Assembly: GCA_907163345.1 (NCBI GenBank)
Contig: CAJQUN010000032.1
Span: 2,518,424-2,582,423 of the forward strand
Direction of reading: 5' to 3'
DNA: 64,000 bases
From: Haberlea rhodopensis
Lineage: Eukaryota > Streptophyta > Magnoliopsida > Lamiales > Gesneriaceae
The notes beneath the pieces were generated by a model that worked only from the letters and a program-made list of their open reading frames with translations, had not been told where the DNA came from and searched no databases. Shown here in pieces: positions 34,458 through 46,056 of this stretch (position 1 is the first letter of the stretch; each line of letters starts with the position of its first letter). Position numbers and translations under genes: made by a program.

Positions 34458-36779
34458 ACTACTCCTTTTGTTCTTGTTTATATATACATTTCTTATCTGC
34501 ATATGATTCTTTCATTTTCGCGATGTAAGTTTGAAATTCTCGCCTACATCTTTGTAGAAATTGCAAGTGGAAAAGGACAGCTCATAGATATCGCTTCCAA
34601 AATCGGATCAATCTGAGGTAATTTATTCATTATGTCGAAGTTGCATCAATTTATTGGTTTCTGCTGTATTGCATTTCTCTTTTGATTTGGCTTTATGGTG
34701 TCGGATATGTTTGAATTTTAGCTGGTTTCTTCTGAATTCGGTTTAGATTTGGGATTCTCGTAGTTATTTGAGTTGATATGCAAGAGGAATTGATAAAATC
34801 TGGGTCTTTTTTTTTTTTTTACTGTGATGAGGTGATCAGTTCTAGGAATTGGAGTCGATCCTTTGGAGATCTGATTAAAATTCCCAAAACTGCTAATATT
34901 TTTTATTTTCAGAAATTTTTAAGTGAAAATTGGTAATTTTTGTTAAAACGAAATAGTGGATTTGTAATATGAATTAATATTTGGTTTGAAGGTTTTTGGC
35001 ATTTTTGTAAAGTGACAGTACACGCTGTAATCTTTATGTATTTGACATTTTCTATGGTCTTGACGAAGGTTATCACGCTAAAAACTTATTTAACTGCATC
35101 TTGTTAATTTTTGTTTTTATTATGTAATAATAGACTACTTTCGCAAGGGAATATTTGGGAGTTCTGATTACGATAATGATAATGATTATTGATGTTATGA
35201 TTTCCAGTTTTCTTATGTAAAACTTGCGGTTTCTGAATGAAATGATTGTGGTGAAATGGTTTCTTTTATTTAGTAATATATTTACACATTATCTTATTTT
35301 TACCATGTCTTTTTTTATCATATCATAACCAACAAATTTACTTTTATGGGTGCGATTACTTGCACAAATAATCCCAATATTAATTAGTTGTACTTGATAA
35401 CCCGCACGAATATGGTATTGTTTACTTGCACAAATAATCCCAAGATTAATTAGTTATCCTGGATACTCAACTTGATTACGTACAATGGATTAAAATTAAT
35501 AATCTTGGTCCCACGAATATGGTATAAAAACACTGTTTTCTATTGATTAATAATCTCATAAAAATGGTGGGATAGGTAGTCTTCACTTGTGATTATTTGG
35601 CGAAAATTAAAAAAACTTTATCATTAATATTAATAATAATGAATTTTAACCAGAAAAATAATAATTTTTTAATAAATAATATTAAAAATAATGAATTTTA
35701 ATTAGAAATAATAAAATTTATAAATAATCTTATTATCATAATTTCAATTAAATTTTTTTTAATAATATTAAAAATAATAAAATTTATAATAATAAAAAAT
35801 AATAACATTAACAAGGATCGATGGGCAAAACAATAATTCATTATCTAATCAGGTTTACAATCTCAATTTTAATCATTCGAAGTAACATATTATTATTTAT
35901 CCAACACTATTTCATATCCTATCAATCACATTAATAATCATAATATAATTTATCAATATTATGCTCTTAGGTCACATAATGCGGATGCACGAATGCGTCA
36001 ATTTTCAAAATAACATTGAGTGCGGGTGCGCCTATTAAAAAATTATTTATATATACACACACACAAACATATATTGATGAAATAAAGTTAAGCATACCTA
36101 ATAAACATCAGGTTTGACAAACTTACATCATTAATTATTTATAGTGCAATTCTAATCTTTTAAGTTAGCCTTTCATTAGGCTGAGGTTTGATAGCTATTC
36201 TAATATGAATAATTATTGTTCTCAAAAAAATATATTTTAGAGAGTGAAAAATGAAAATGAATTATTACTATTTGGTCATCAGATATGACTTGGACAGTGA
36301 AACCAAATATACCTATGTGTTTCAACATGTTTTGTAATAATATGAATTTATTAAAAATGACTCATATTATTTTGAGAATTAAGAATGTATAACATTTAAG
36401 TTCATAACTTAGTAAAACTTAATACATGACTTAATAAAACTTAGTCCTAAAGCACCGTATGCGTACTCAATGCTCCAGATCACTACCGGTGCGTCAGTGC
36501 GCGACTTAGTAAAACTTTGTGCGCCTTAAAGCACTCAATGAGTCAGTGCAAGACCGGAGCGTCAGTGCGTGAGGGGGTAGGAGAATTATGTGATTTAGAT
36601 TATGATATCATTCGAAATAAATGCAGAATAATAATGCTATAAAAATTAATATGATATTACAATTATTTTATATATTTAAAGTAAATATAAATACCATTTA
36701 AAGTTATATTAAAAATTAATGTTATTTTTAAAATAAATAAAAAGAAGAAAAGCCAAACTACGCCATTGCATACACCCAG

Positions 36780-36915
36780 TTGGAGAGTGTTTTCAACCAG
36801 TTTAACAGATGACCGGTGCTTGATCCGGTTCGGTTGACCCTCTAAAACCACATTGCTAAAAAACCGGTGGGAACCGGATTAAATCGGTAAAAACCGAGTT
36901 AACCAGTGAACCGGT
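36780..36915. repeat. CCGGTT-rich transposon remnant
   Basis: Dense ACCGGT/AACCGG motifs, with GTGTTTTCAACCAG near 36787. A related tandem block at 37848-38010 carries TTGAAAACACTGGTT in the opposite sense. The two may be ends of one old DNA transposon split by the hAT MITE, but termini are unclear. Confidence 0.35.
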
Positions 36916-37155
36916 CGCCACTTGAACAGGCTGGTTTCTTCAATTTTGTTTCTTTTTAAAAAAAAATTAATTTTTTTTATTTTTGTTAAAACTGTAAATC
37001 AAATTTTTATAACAATATATATTATATAATTTATTGTTATTGAAATAATTATAAAATAATATTTTATTTATATCTTCATCAAAAAATCCATATAATTCCA
37101 TAAATGTGTCTGATATATTAAATATAAACATATTTAGTTTATCGTAAATTATAGA

Positions 37156-37576
37156 TAGGGGTGGTTAACGGATTGATCCGGTCCGGAACCGGCCGGTTCC
37201 GGATCCGATAATCCCGGAACCGGTCCGCTCCGTTAAGGAACCGGATCGGATCTGGTTCCGGGTTGGACCGGTTCCAACCCGGAACTGGTTTGTTTCTAAT
37301 TTTTTTTTTTTTCAAAAAATGTACTTATATTAGCTTAAAGAAAAAAAAAAAATTTTAAAAATGGATCCGGTTTCGGTTCAATCCGAAACCGGACCGGATC
37401 CGTTTAGTCCGGAACCGGTAAGATACCGGATCTGTTTAGTCCGGAACCGGTAAGATACCGGTTCCGGAAAATCGATCCGGACCGGTATCTTGCCGGTTCG
37501 GAACCGGTCCGGAACCGGGCTAACTGGTCCGGTTTCGGGCCGGATCCGGATTTACCCGGCCCGTTAAGCACCCCTA
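37156..37576. mobile_element. 421-bp hAT-type MITE in the TRP 5'UTR intron
   Basis: Terminal inverted repeats TAGGGGTGGTTAACGG and (reverse complement of the right end) TAGGGGTGCTTAACGG match at 15 of 16 bases. A perfect 8-bp target duplication, attataga, lies at 37148-37155 and 37577-37584. The subterminal parts are packed with CCGGTTCCGG motifs. It encodes nothing. Its ends resemble those of the hAT element at 51437, which could belong to the same mobilising family. Confidence 0.9.
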
Positions 37577-37847
37577 ATTATAGAAGATGTGAATCATGTC
37601 ATAATTTTTAAAATATTTTCTTACAATATTGGGACATTATTCTTCCTGGGCATTGTTGTTGTTTTTGAGGTGTTTTATTATTATTTTTTGTGTTGGATTG
37701 GTTTGATCTGATTTTTTAAGTTTGATATGTTATGTTGGTGTCATGATGTAGATATATTTTTGTGAACAACTTGAAATTATAACATATACATGGTATATAT
37801 ATTTTACAAAGATTAAAACAGATATTACATAATCTATAATGCTGACG

Positions 37848-38010
37848 TCATCCCCGGTTGAACCAGTGGTTCAAGTTCAATCCGTCGAACCTGTAACCAG
37901 TAAAGACACCGATTTTATGTCCGGCCCGATTTTGAAAACACTGGTTCAACCGGTCGAACCTGTAACAAGACACCGATTTCATGTCCGGTCCGATTTTGAA
38001 AATACCGCTT
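37848..38010. repeat. Tandem CCGGTC/AACCGG block
   Basis: Two units of about 80 bases, each with CGAACCTGTAAC...GACACCGATTT...TGTCCGG(C/T)CCGATTTTGAAAA. See the remnant at 36780. Confidence 0.6.
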
Positions 38011-38482
38011 ATAACTCGTAACTTGTCACTTTGTGAAAGCGAAAAAGATTGTGGGAGATGATGTTTTCCTGACCGGAATAGCTGTTGTTTTTTGGATCTT
38101 GATTTTTGATTCAGTTTCAAGATTTCTTATTTTTATGGACTGCATTCAACCTGGAAATTGTTGGAACGTCTGATGCCTTTAGAACTCTATTTGTAGCGAG
38201 GTAAAATTGTCACTTTTGTTCGTCATAGATTACAAAACGTCATAGATTACAAAACTCAACTATGCCACCTTGTGAAAGTAATCATATAGAGATAGATTGT
38301 GCATCTTTTGGTTTGCTACAAATTTTCACGTAGCTTTTGGTTATTTCTGAATCCTTCTATGATCTGCCTTCTTTTTTTTTGGTGTTGCTTGATAGCTTGT
38401 TGATTATTACATAGATTGTGGTTGACATTACAGCTCCATGCTGCTGAATTTGATGATCTCATAGTGGCATGCTAACTAAGAT

Positions 38483-41400
38483 ATGGCGCCAAGGAAAAGG
38501 ATGGAGTTCGGATTCAATGGCTACCTAGCTCCCGTTATTCCTAGAGCTCCCAGATCAATAAGAGTAATCACGTATTTGAGAATTAATTATTTTTCAGTCC
38601 ACATTTTTCTAACCAAGCCCTTATCTTTGTTTGTCTTAATAGAAGAGAGGGCCGCTAATCAAGTCAGTGGAAGGCAACAAACTTGGTGCCTTTGAAATAC
38701 TTGCAGCTGTAGCTGGCCAGTTATTACAAGAGAGTGGCGGTTCCACTTCCAGCAATGTTGCTGAAGGGGAAGCCCATTTTGGCACTGGCAAAAATGGAAA
38801 TCAGAAGGGACATCCTAAAGATGATAAAGCTTTGAAATTGGGGAATTATGACCGTGGAAGTTGTGCTGAGAATGCATTTTTTCCAGAAATTTCTGTTCAG
38901 GAATGGACTCTCTTTTCTGACTTCAAGGGACTTCCACGAGCAGAAAATGGTTCTGTTGTGGAACACTCTTCTGTACTTGAAAGTTCTGATTACCTGGAGA
39001 AAGTTGATTGTGATATTAAATTAGTAATTTCCAAGGAGAAGAATGTGGATGGTGTCACTACAAGTAAACTAGAAGGATTTAATCATAAAGTAGATGTTAA
39101 ACCAGAAAAACAGGAAGAGAATGACAGAAATAAAGTAGCAGATTTATCTACGGCTAACAGATCCACTGAAAAGGATCCCAGCAGAAAATTTGTGAATACT
39201 GAGAGCAGTGTACATTTGTCCTTGTACATGGATCCCATTCATGGTGCTTTGTTGAGAAAGCGCTGGAACAACATAAATTTAGGAATTAGAGATGATGACG
39301 AAAATTCTTTTGGGTGCAATAAATTACGCACCAAGCTTAGGTCCTTTCAGCCATTATCGTGTACTAAACATCATAGAATAAGGAAGATGCTGAAATCCAA
39401 ATACTGGAAAGTTGCTCCAAAAGTGAAGGATTGTGAGCTTTATAGTGCTAGTAAGTTGTATTCTTGAATATCTACTGCATGATTATCTTTCTTGCAATAA
39501 AATGATATTGTTTTTCAGGAGAGGGAATGAGGACCTTTTACCGATACAGGAAAGTTTCTTATGCACAAAAAATATGTCAACGGGTACCTTTTAAGAAGAG
39601 GAAGTTGTCTGCTAACAGCTTTGCAGTTGCTTATAATCAGGGTGGCAGCAGTGATAGCATCTTTCCCAATAAGGGGGAAAGGAGAGATGAAAGTAGCTCA
39701 TCTGTGATCTCGCATAGAGGTCTAAATTATTTTGTAATTTTAAGCCAAATTATTGATTTGGTATATTTTTTAATAATAATCTTGATATCTTGCAGAAAGT
39801 GGAGCATCTGTTAACATGAAAGGTCATCAAAAAGCTAAGGATACTTATGGTACCACTTTTTTTCTTGCAGGAAATTCAACTGCCTTCTAGCTTTATCCGT
39901 AGTATTTGTATGTGATCATTTACGCGTGCTATTTTTTTTTTCTTTCAGTGAGATTTAGTATAAAATCTTTCGATGTGCCAGAACTTTACATTGAAGCCCC
40001 TGAAACTGCAACTATTGGTTCACTAAAGGTTTGGTGTTCTCTTATTTTTCCAGTCTCTTAACATGAAACATTGGATCCTTATTGTTGCATATGGTGGGGA
40101 CATAATTTTTCGTGACATGCATAGAAAATCTAATAAACTAATCATGAGTTGTCTGGTTTTCTTTATGTTGTTTTCTCAGAGAAAAGTGATGGAGACAGTT
40201 ACTTCTATTCTTCGAGGTGGAATACGAGTTGGGGTTGTCCTTCAGGGGAAGAAGGTGAGAGACAACAATATAACATTGCAGCAGGCTAATATTTCTCAGA
40301 GTTGCAACCTCAATAATTTAGGTTTTACATTGGAGCCAAACTATACACACGCTCCTCCATCAAAAAATCCTGAGAAGCTCTCCCTTGTATTGCCATGTGA
40401 TACAGACCAGCAATTAACAAGGTGTTGTGATCTTGTCGAATTTCTTTGGAGTAGAATATCAGCATTTCCAGCTTACCTGTCATGCGAACAAAAATTTTAA
40501 ATGTAATTTGTTATTCACTACAATTTTCCACGGATCATTTTGATAAACTTTAAGAAAATGGTTATAATCTTTGCCAAATTGTACTCACCTCTCATATATG
40601 GTATATTAATTTGATGAAAATATTGCAAGTTGTATCTAAGTTATATTGTTTTACCTTCCCGTTATAGAATTCATACTCAGGTTACTCACGTCACAGATAT
40701 TTTTCCTGTTGAGAAATAATGAAGTTGCAATTGTTTCAGCTGGATCTATTTCCATTTCTCCATTGACTCATCAATCATGTATCATATTCCCCAGGTCTCA
40801 TGCTACTCCAGTCACTGATTCTGGTATCACACGAGCCTTAGATGATCGCCCTCTTGTTAATAAGTTGGACAATGTAGTTGTTAATGATACACTTATGTCA
40901 TCCTCAAAAACTCCCACTGATGCACAAATGTACATAACAATGCCCGACTCAAAGGCTTTGGTTTGTGCCCCTCCGATGAATATGGAGGCACTCTCAGTAG
41001 CTGCATTGAACCCAAAACATAAACGTAGTGAACTTTCACAGCGGAGAACTAGACGACCATTCTCCGTTCAAGAAGTTGAAGCCCTGGTTGAAGCCGTTGA
41101 AATACTGGGGACTGGGAGGTACAAATATAACAAGCCATTTTGAAGTCGTATCGAATACATGTTCGGATTATTAGTGGTATTCACTTGGATTTAATTTCCA
41201 TTTTAACCAGGTGGCGCGACATTAAAATGCGCGCTTTTGAGAATGCAGATCATAGAACATATGTTGACTTAAAGGTAAGAAATATGCACCATCTAGCGTT
41301 GAAGTAGCAAGATGTATACTTTCTCGGTTGAAGAATTACGAATCACTCACATGGGTTGTTTCTTGTGGTCGGACCGGCCGTAGGATTAATTGTAGTTGTC

Positions 41401-41712
41401 CCTTCAGATGTAAAACTTTCAAATATGTTGTGTAATTTTTTAGACGCATTACTTTTATACTCCAAAAAATATTACTAAAATTCATGGTGCTGCCCATACT
41501 ACGCACATTGATTACCAAAATTTTGTCCTATGTCATGGTTTTGTGTTATGCAGGATAAATGGAAGACCCTAGTCCACACTGGAAGCATAGCCCCTCAACA
41601 AAGAAGAGGAGAGCCTGTGCCACAGGAGCTGCTGGATCGAGTCCTTGCGGCTCACTCGTGTTGGTCACAGAACCAGGCCAAACAAGAAGGAAAACAGCTG
41701 GTTGAACCTTGA
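38483..41712 (+). CDS. TRP1-like: Telomere repeat-binding protein, TRP/TRFL family
   Basis: A nuclear protein of a family that binds double-stranded TTTAGGG telomere repeats through a C-terminal Myb domain. Nine coding exons can be joined with GT-AG introns and continuous phase: 38483-38563, 38643-39450, 39519-39719, 39796-39849, 39949-40028, 40180-40421, 40795-41118, 41211-41274 and 41554-41712, giving 670 residues, a normal length. The N-terminal signature MAPRKRMEFGFNGY...PRAPRS is typical. Residues about 382-455 form the ubiquitin-like domain (VRFSIKSFDVPELYIEAPE, GGIRVGVVLQGKKVRD). Residues about 572-629 form the Myb domain (RRPFSVQEVEALVEAVE, GRWRDIKMRAF, VDLKDKWKTLVHT) with the telobox VDLKDKW; a C-terminal Myb extension follows. 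The gene looks intact. Exon edges are manual and untested by transcripts. Confidence 0.93.
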
Positions 41713-41835
41713 AAAACTATCGTTGCTGACAAGGAAATGGAAGGAGCTTGAAAGGTGATGACTTATGATTGTTAGCAGTGTAAAAACTTTACTACCATAC
41801 TATATAGTATTTAACACGTGGATTTGTAAAAAAAT

Positions 41836-42063
41836 GCCATTTTTTATGTTAATTGTAGCATTTTCACACTCAAGGACTTGTTTGTTACCCTTGACTTGAC
41901 TTTGGACAGACAGGGATTCTCTGAAAATGATTAATGGTGGAAGATATGCGCCATTTTTTTTTATGTTAATTGTAGCATTTTCACACTCAAGGACTTGTTT
42001 GTTACCCTTGACTTGACTTTGGACAGAGGGATTCTCTGAAAATGATTAATGGTGGAAGATATG
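41836..42063 (+). repeat. 114-bp tandem duplication in the probable TRP 3'UTR
   Basis: Copy 1 (41836-41949) and copy 2 (41950-42063) both run from GCCATTTTTT to GGTGGAAGATATG and are nearly identical. They differ mainly in the T-run length and an ACAG insertion. Confidence 0.9.
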
Positions 42064-42255
42064 TTATTTTAACTTAGATCAATCTACATTTTGACTGTTT
42101 TGCACCTTTTGTGTACATACTTGGTCCGAATTTGACAAAGCATCGGGTGATGGGAATATATATTTCGAATTCCATACTGTTTTAGAGGTCACAATATTAC
42201 TCCATCTTTTATAAATAATGTAAGTTTTATTATGTATGAAAGTATGCCTTAATGA

Positions 42256-42285
42256 TAAAAAGAAAGAAAGAAAGAAAGAAAGTAT
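42256..42285 (+). repeat. GAAA microsatellite
   Basis: About six AAAG units flanked on both sides by AGTATGCCTT. Confidence 0.9.
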
Positions 42286-42601
42286 GCCTTATTTGGATTG
42301 GGGAAAATTCCTTCTTTTCAAACTGGGGAATGAGGTTAATAAATTCAAAATTTATAATCTATTTAAGAATATACTCTATACTGTATTCTCTACTATAATA
42401 ATTTGTAATAAATGAATTGATGGGTCTAGATCAACTATCTTATTATTATAATGTAACATCTAATCTAAAAACATAAAGTACTGTAAGACATTATAAATTT
42501 TCTACACAAATAAGTATTATTATTTCTTAAGGTGGCATGATACCACTAATTTATTAATAAAATAAAACAATATAAGAGGGGGACAAGATCATTACCCTTA
42601 A

Positions 42602-43647
42602 GGGTGTGTTTGGTATGCATGATAATGGGTGATTAACATTTTAATCACTCATTTATCATGCGTTTGGTAGGCGTGATAAAAAACGTGATAGCCCGTCTGG
42701 CCCGCATCTGGCCCGCACTGTATAGATTATAATCATTCCTTTGATGGTTAAATAGTACCTTGGAGGAGTGAATGATAGGGAATGATTATATTTTTTTTCC
42801 TATAATATCCTTGAATTTAAAATAATTAGAAAATTTAATAATATTTAAATATAATGTATAATATGAATAATATTATAATTATTCGTAACATTTATTAATA
42901 TTAACATTAATATTCTAATTTGTATTATTATTTTACTTTCTAAATATTTCTATATGCTATTAATTAATATTTGTATTTATTTTGTTCTATATTTTGGATA
43001 TTGAAGAATAATTGAAAATCTAAATACGAATATAATATTTTTAAATTTATTATTAAAATAATTTAATAGAGCAAAACAATAGTTTTTTAAAATTTTAATC
43101 CAATTATTATAAGAATAGATTATTATTTACCACAAGATTTCACATTTATAAGAAATTTATTTCTTATTATTTACTATTGCTCTTATTATTTATATTATTT
43201 TTTATTTTTTATATATTTTATATTAACTTATTATTATTATTCTTATTTCTAATAATTTATTTTCTATTATAAATTATTATATTACTAAGTAAGTAGTTTA
43301 TAAGTTTTATTTTAATTTATTTTATAACTAAAATCATATTTTTGAATTTATTAATTTAATACATCTAAATTATATTATTTTATAAAATATCTTTGTAAAT
43401 ATTTAATTATATATCCAATTAATTAAATATGTTATTAATTTGGTCTTTATAATTTCTTAGTAATTGTTAGTATATTATGGGGGTATTTCGGTAATTGTAA
43501 CATAATAAACAAAATTAATCCATCATTTTAAATCATATCAAACATCATATAAATTATCACACAATATTATTTATCCTCAATTTTATCTTTCTAATCACTC
43601 TTATTAGTTATCATTCATTTATCACATCCTACGTACCAAGCGGTGCC
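42602..43647. mobile_element. Tourist-like (PIF/Harbinger-type) MITE
   Basis: Left end GGGTGTGTTTGGTATGC and right end GCTTGGTACG-type in reverse complement (GGCACCGCTTGGTACG) form imperfect inverted repeats, each leading into a GATAA motif. A TAA target duplication lies at 42599-42601 and 43648-43650. The 1046-bp interior is very AT-rich and non-coding. Confidence 0.7.
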
Positions 43648-43650
43648 TAA

Positions 43651-44179
43651 AACTATGACATACGACATTACAAATATGATAGTCAGCCAACCTTAAAATC
43701 TAATTACAACCATTACATTCTAGTGGTTGTGCGATCCTTTGGTTTTTGGCCTCATGGATGACACCTCCTCCTTCGACTTGTAGAATTTTTGTTTAGGGGA
43801 TGGAGAGATTTTTTTTTTTAAAAGGGGTCAAAATAATATTTTTTGAGGTAAAATGTACTTTAAAAAAAATATAAATTAGTTTATGCTCATAAAAAGTATG
43901 CATTAATATATATTAAAAATAAAGTAATATGAGGATGATTGTAGAATGTACTACACATTGAGATACTTTTTTTATTTTTTTTAAAAAACTTACAGATGAA
44001 TATTTTGGTCACATAAAATCCATCTATGTTTGTGAATGTTGGTAAAGGTCTTAATTGTGTGGGTGGTTTTTTTTTTTTGGCTCGATCTATTATTTGTGGT
44101 TATATTATTTTTATTTTGTAAATCAAAGCCAATCCAACAACATAATCATACCTTGCAATTTAGTTTGGTTGATGCTACA
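43651..44179. other. Intergenic AT-rich DNA
   Basis: No gene or repeat structure is supported here beyond poly-T runs. Confidence 0.5.
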
Positions 44180-44187
44180 TTGCTCCT

Positions 44188-44630
44188 CTATGTTGCACCG
44201 ATACTCCAAAAAATTTCACGGTCAAGTATCGGATATTTCTGGGATACGGATACGCACCGATACGACACTGATACGTATCGGATACGCCACGTGACGTATC
44301 TGGGGACAAAACTTAAGTTTTTATTTCGATACGTTTCGGATACGGTCAAGATACGCCGATGACCGTATCCGACACGGATTAGATACGGGAACTTTCAGAA
44401 TTTTTTTAAAAAATAGGGTTGAAACTGTAATTAAATTAAATTAGTTAACTTAATCCCTATTTCCTAACCACCTAATGTATTTAATGTCGATTATATGCTT
44501 GGAATTTTTAGATGTCCTGGACTAATATTCTACTATTTGTCGTGAATTTGGTGAGTTTGCAACTTTATTCTGATTTCTAATGTGTTTAATGTTGATTATA
44601 TGTTTGAAACTTGATTTCTTACAAATATTA

Positions 44631-44675
<45 letters not shown>

Positions 44676-44783
44676 CTTTACCGTATCCAGACATATCGCA
44701 TCCTACAAATTTCGAAAATCCCATGCAATCGTACACGTATCTGCATATCCACGTATCCGCGTATCCGTATCCATGCAACATAG
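44188..44783. mobile_element. 596-bp non-autonomous TIR element (CTATGTTGCA ends)
   Basis: Perfect 10-bp inverted termini CTATGTTGCA/TGCAACATAG with a perfect 8-bp target duplication, ttgctcct, at 44180-44187 and 44784-44791, which fits hAT. Both subterminal regions are dense in GTATCGGATACG-type repeats. A TA microsatellite (about 44636-44668) lies inside. No coding capacity. Confidence 0.85.
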
Positions 44784-44791
44784 TTGCTCCT

Positions 44792-45499
44792 ACAATCTCG
44801 TTCATAGTTTATAAATCATATTTAAAATAATATAAAATCATATATAATTTGACATATTTTATAAATCATATATAATAACCAAGAATTATATTTTCTAATC
44901 ATATATAATTTGACATATAGTTCAAAATCCAAGAATTATTTAATAAAAAATATAATTAAAGTAATTTATGCTATAACACCACCACCATCTTTAATCAATA
45001 AAGTATCTACCAATAATTCTACATTTGCTCCACAATAATAACTCCGCATAAAAGGTCATTCTAATTAAATATAAATAATATTATAAAAATCATCCCAAAA
45101 AATTCTTAATTCTAATATAAATTTCAATTATTTATATATTAGTTGTTTTAACTTCAAAAAAATATTACAACAAAGAAATACATCGTACAAATAGACACGT
45201 GTGAACTAGTTATTATTATTAACGTAATCGAAAAGGAAAACATTCCATAAAAAGGCAAAATACATACAAAAGGGGACCAAAATCCAGTCTTTTTCTTCTC
45301 TACAGATGGAAAATCTCGTCTGTTTGTGCTTCCAAATATCCATTAATTACGAAATGATCGACTCAAACATTAATCAAGAGATTTTAAAAAGTAAAAACAT
45401 GCTGTTGACCAATGCGTCGGCTTAAATTTACACCACAGCCTTTAGATATGGAATATGCAATGGCAAGATTTGTCCACTATTATTTACCTGCATAGCTCC
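44792..45499 (+). other. Upstream region of the GRAS gene
   Basis: AT-rich intergenic DNA; no gene seen. Confidence 0.5.
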
Positions 45500-45511
45500 T
45501 TTATATATATT
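45500..45511 (+). promoter_or_regulatory. Probable TATA box of the GRAS gene
   Basis: TTTATATATATTG about 150 bases before a good donor (TCTGAG/GTATGA at 45656/45657). A 5'UTR exon and an intron before the start codon are therefore likely. The acceptor is unclear (AG at 45950 or just before 46052). Confidence 0.5.
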
Positions 45512-46056
45512 GCTAGATGCATATAGGCAGACCCTTTTAATATCTCGCTCTATTTTAAGGGTTCTTTTCTCGGGCCTTTCTGCGGCCTTAATTGATCGTC
45601 TTGCACTAGTGTTGGTCTAAGTGTGCTGGACAACACTTGTGTAAAGCGAATCTGAGGTATGATTTTTATTTTCTTGGTGTGGTAAATTTTTGAGGTTGAC
45701 TTTATATTTCTGATTATGTACTTGGCTTTTCTGGTGTTTTAATCGATTTAGTTTTTGGTGTTTTCACGTTTGATTTTCTTGGCTTTGTTTGTTGTCCAGA
45801 TTTGATGTTTATGAATTCGATGGTTTCTTTCATTGATGAGTTTCTTGTTTTTATGCATCTTCTTGTGCTTGTTTCTGGATTTGTTTCTCTGTTTTGAACT
45901 TTGATTATTATAAGATTGTAATATTGGGAAAAATCTGGGCTTTGTTGCTAGGGTTGAAGTCAAAAAGAAAGTTTGGAGGAAAATTTGGTTTGTTGTTGAA
46001 GTGTTCTTGGATTGGGTAAACTTTCTGTCATAAGAAGTTCTTGCGAACTAGATGTC

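Larger units (their letters stand above)
34480..38433 (+). other. TRP 5'UTR exon (to about 34617) and long 5'UTR intron (34618-38433)
   Basis: The donor AATCTGAG/GTAATTT and the acceptor GACATTACAG/CTCC are inferred by eye. The intron of about 3.8 kb is AT-rich. It holds a degenerate MITE-like area with a direct repeat of TTGCACAAATAATCCCAA (near 35361 and 35430), an AC microsatellite near 36054, a repeat built on ACTTAGTAAAACTT (36407-36590), CCGGTT-rich remnants and a hAT MITE. No coding exon was seen in it. Confidence 0.5.

Noticed and set aside
34277..34528. Small ORF (MNEAKSPHKIGELL...) upstream of TRP
   Set aside because: Overlaps the predicted TATA box and transcription start, with no known motif.
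35341..35960. Second Tourist-like MITE in the TRP intron
   Set aside because: It has a GGGTGCGATTACTTGC-like start and repeated units, but no matching right end or target duplication could be found.
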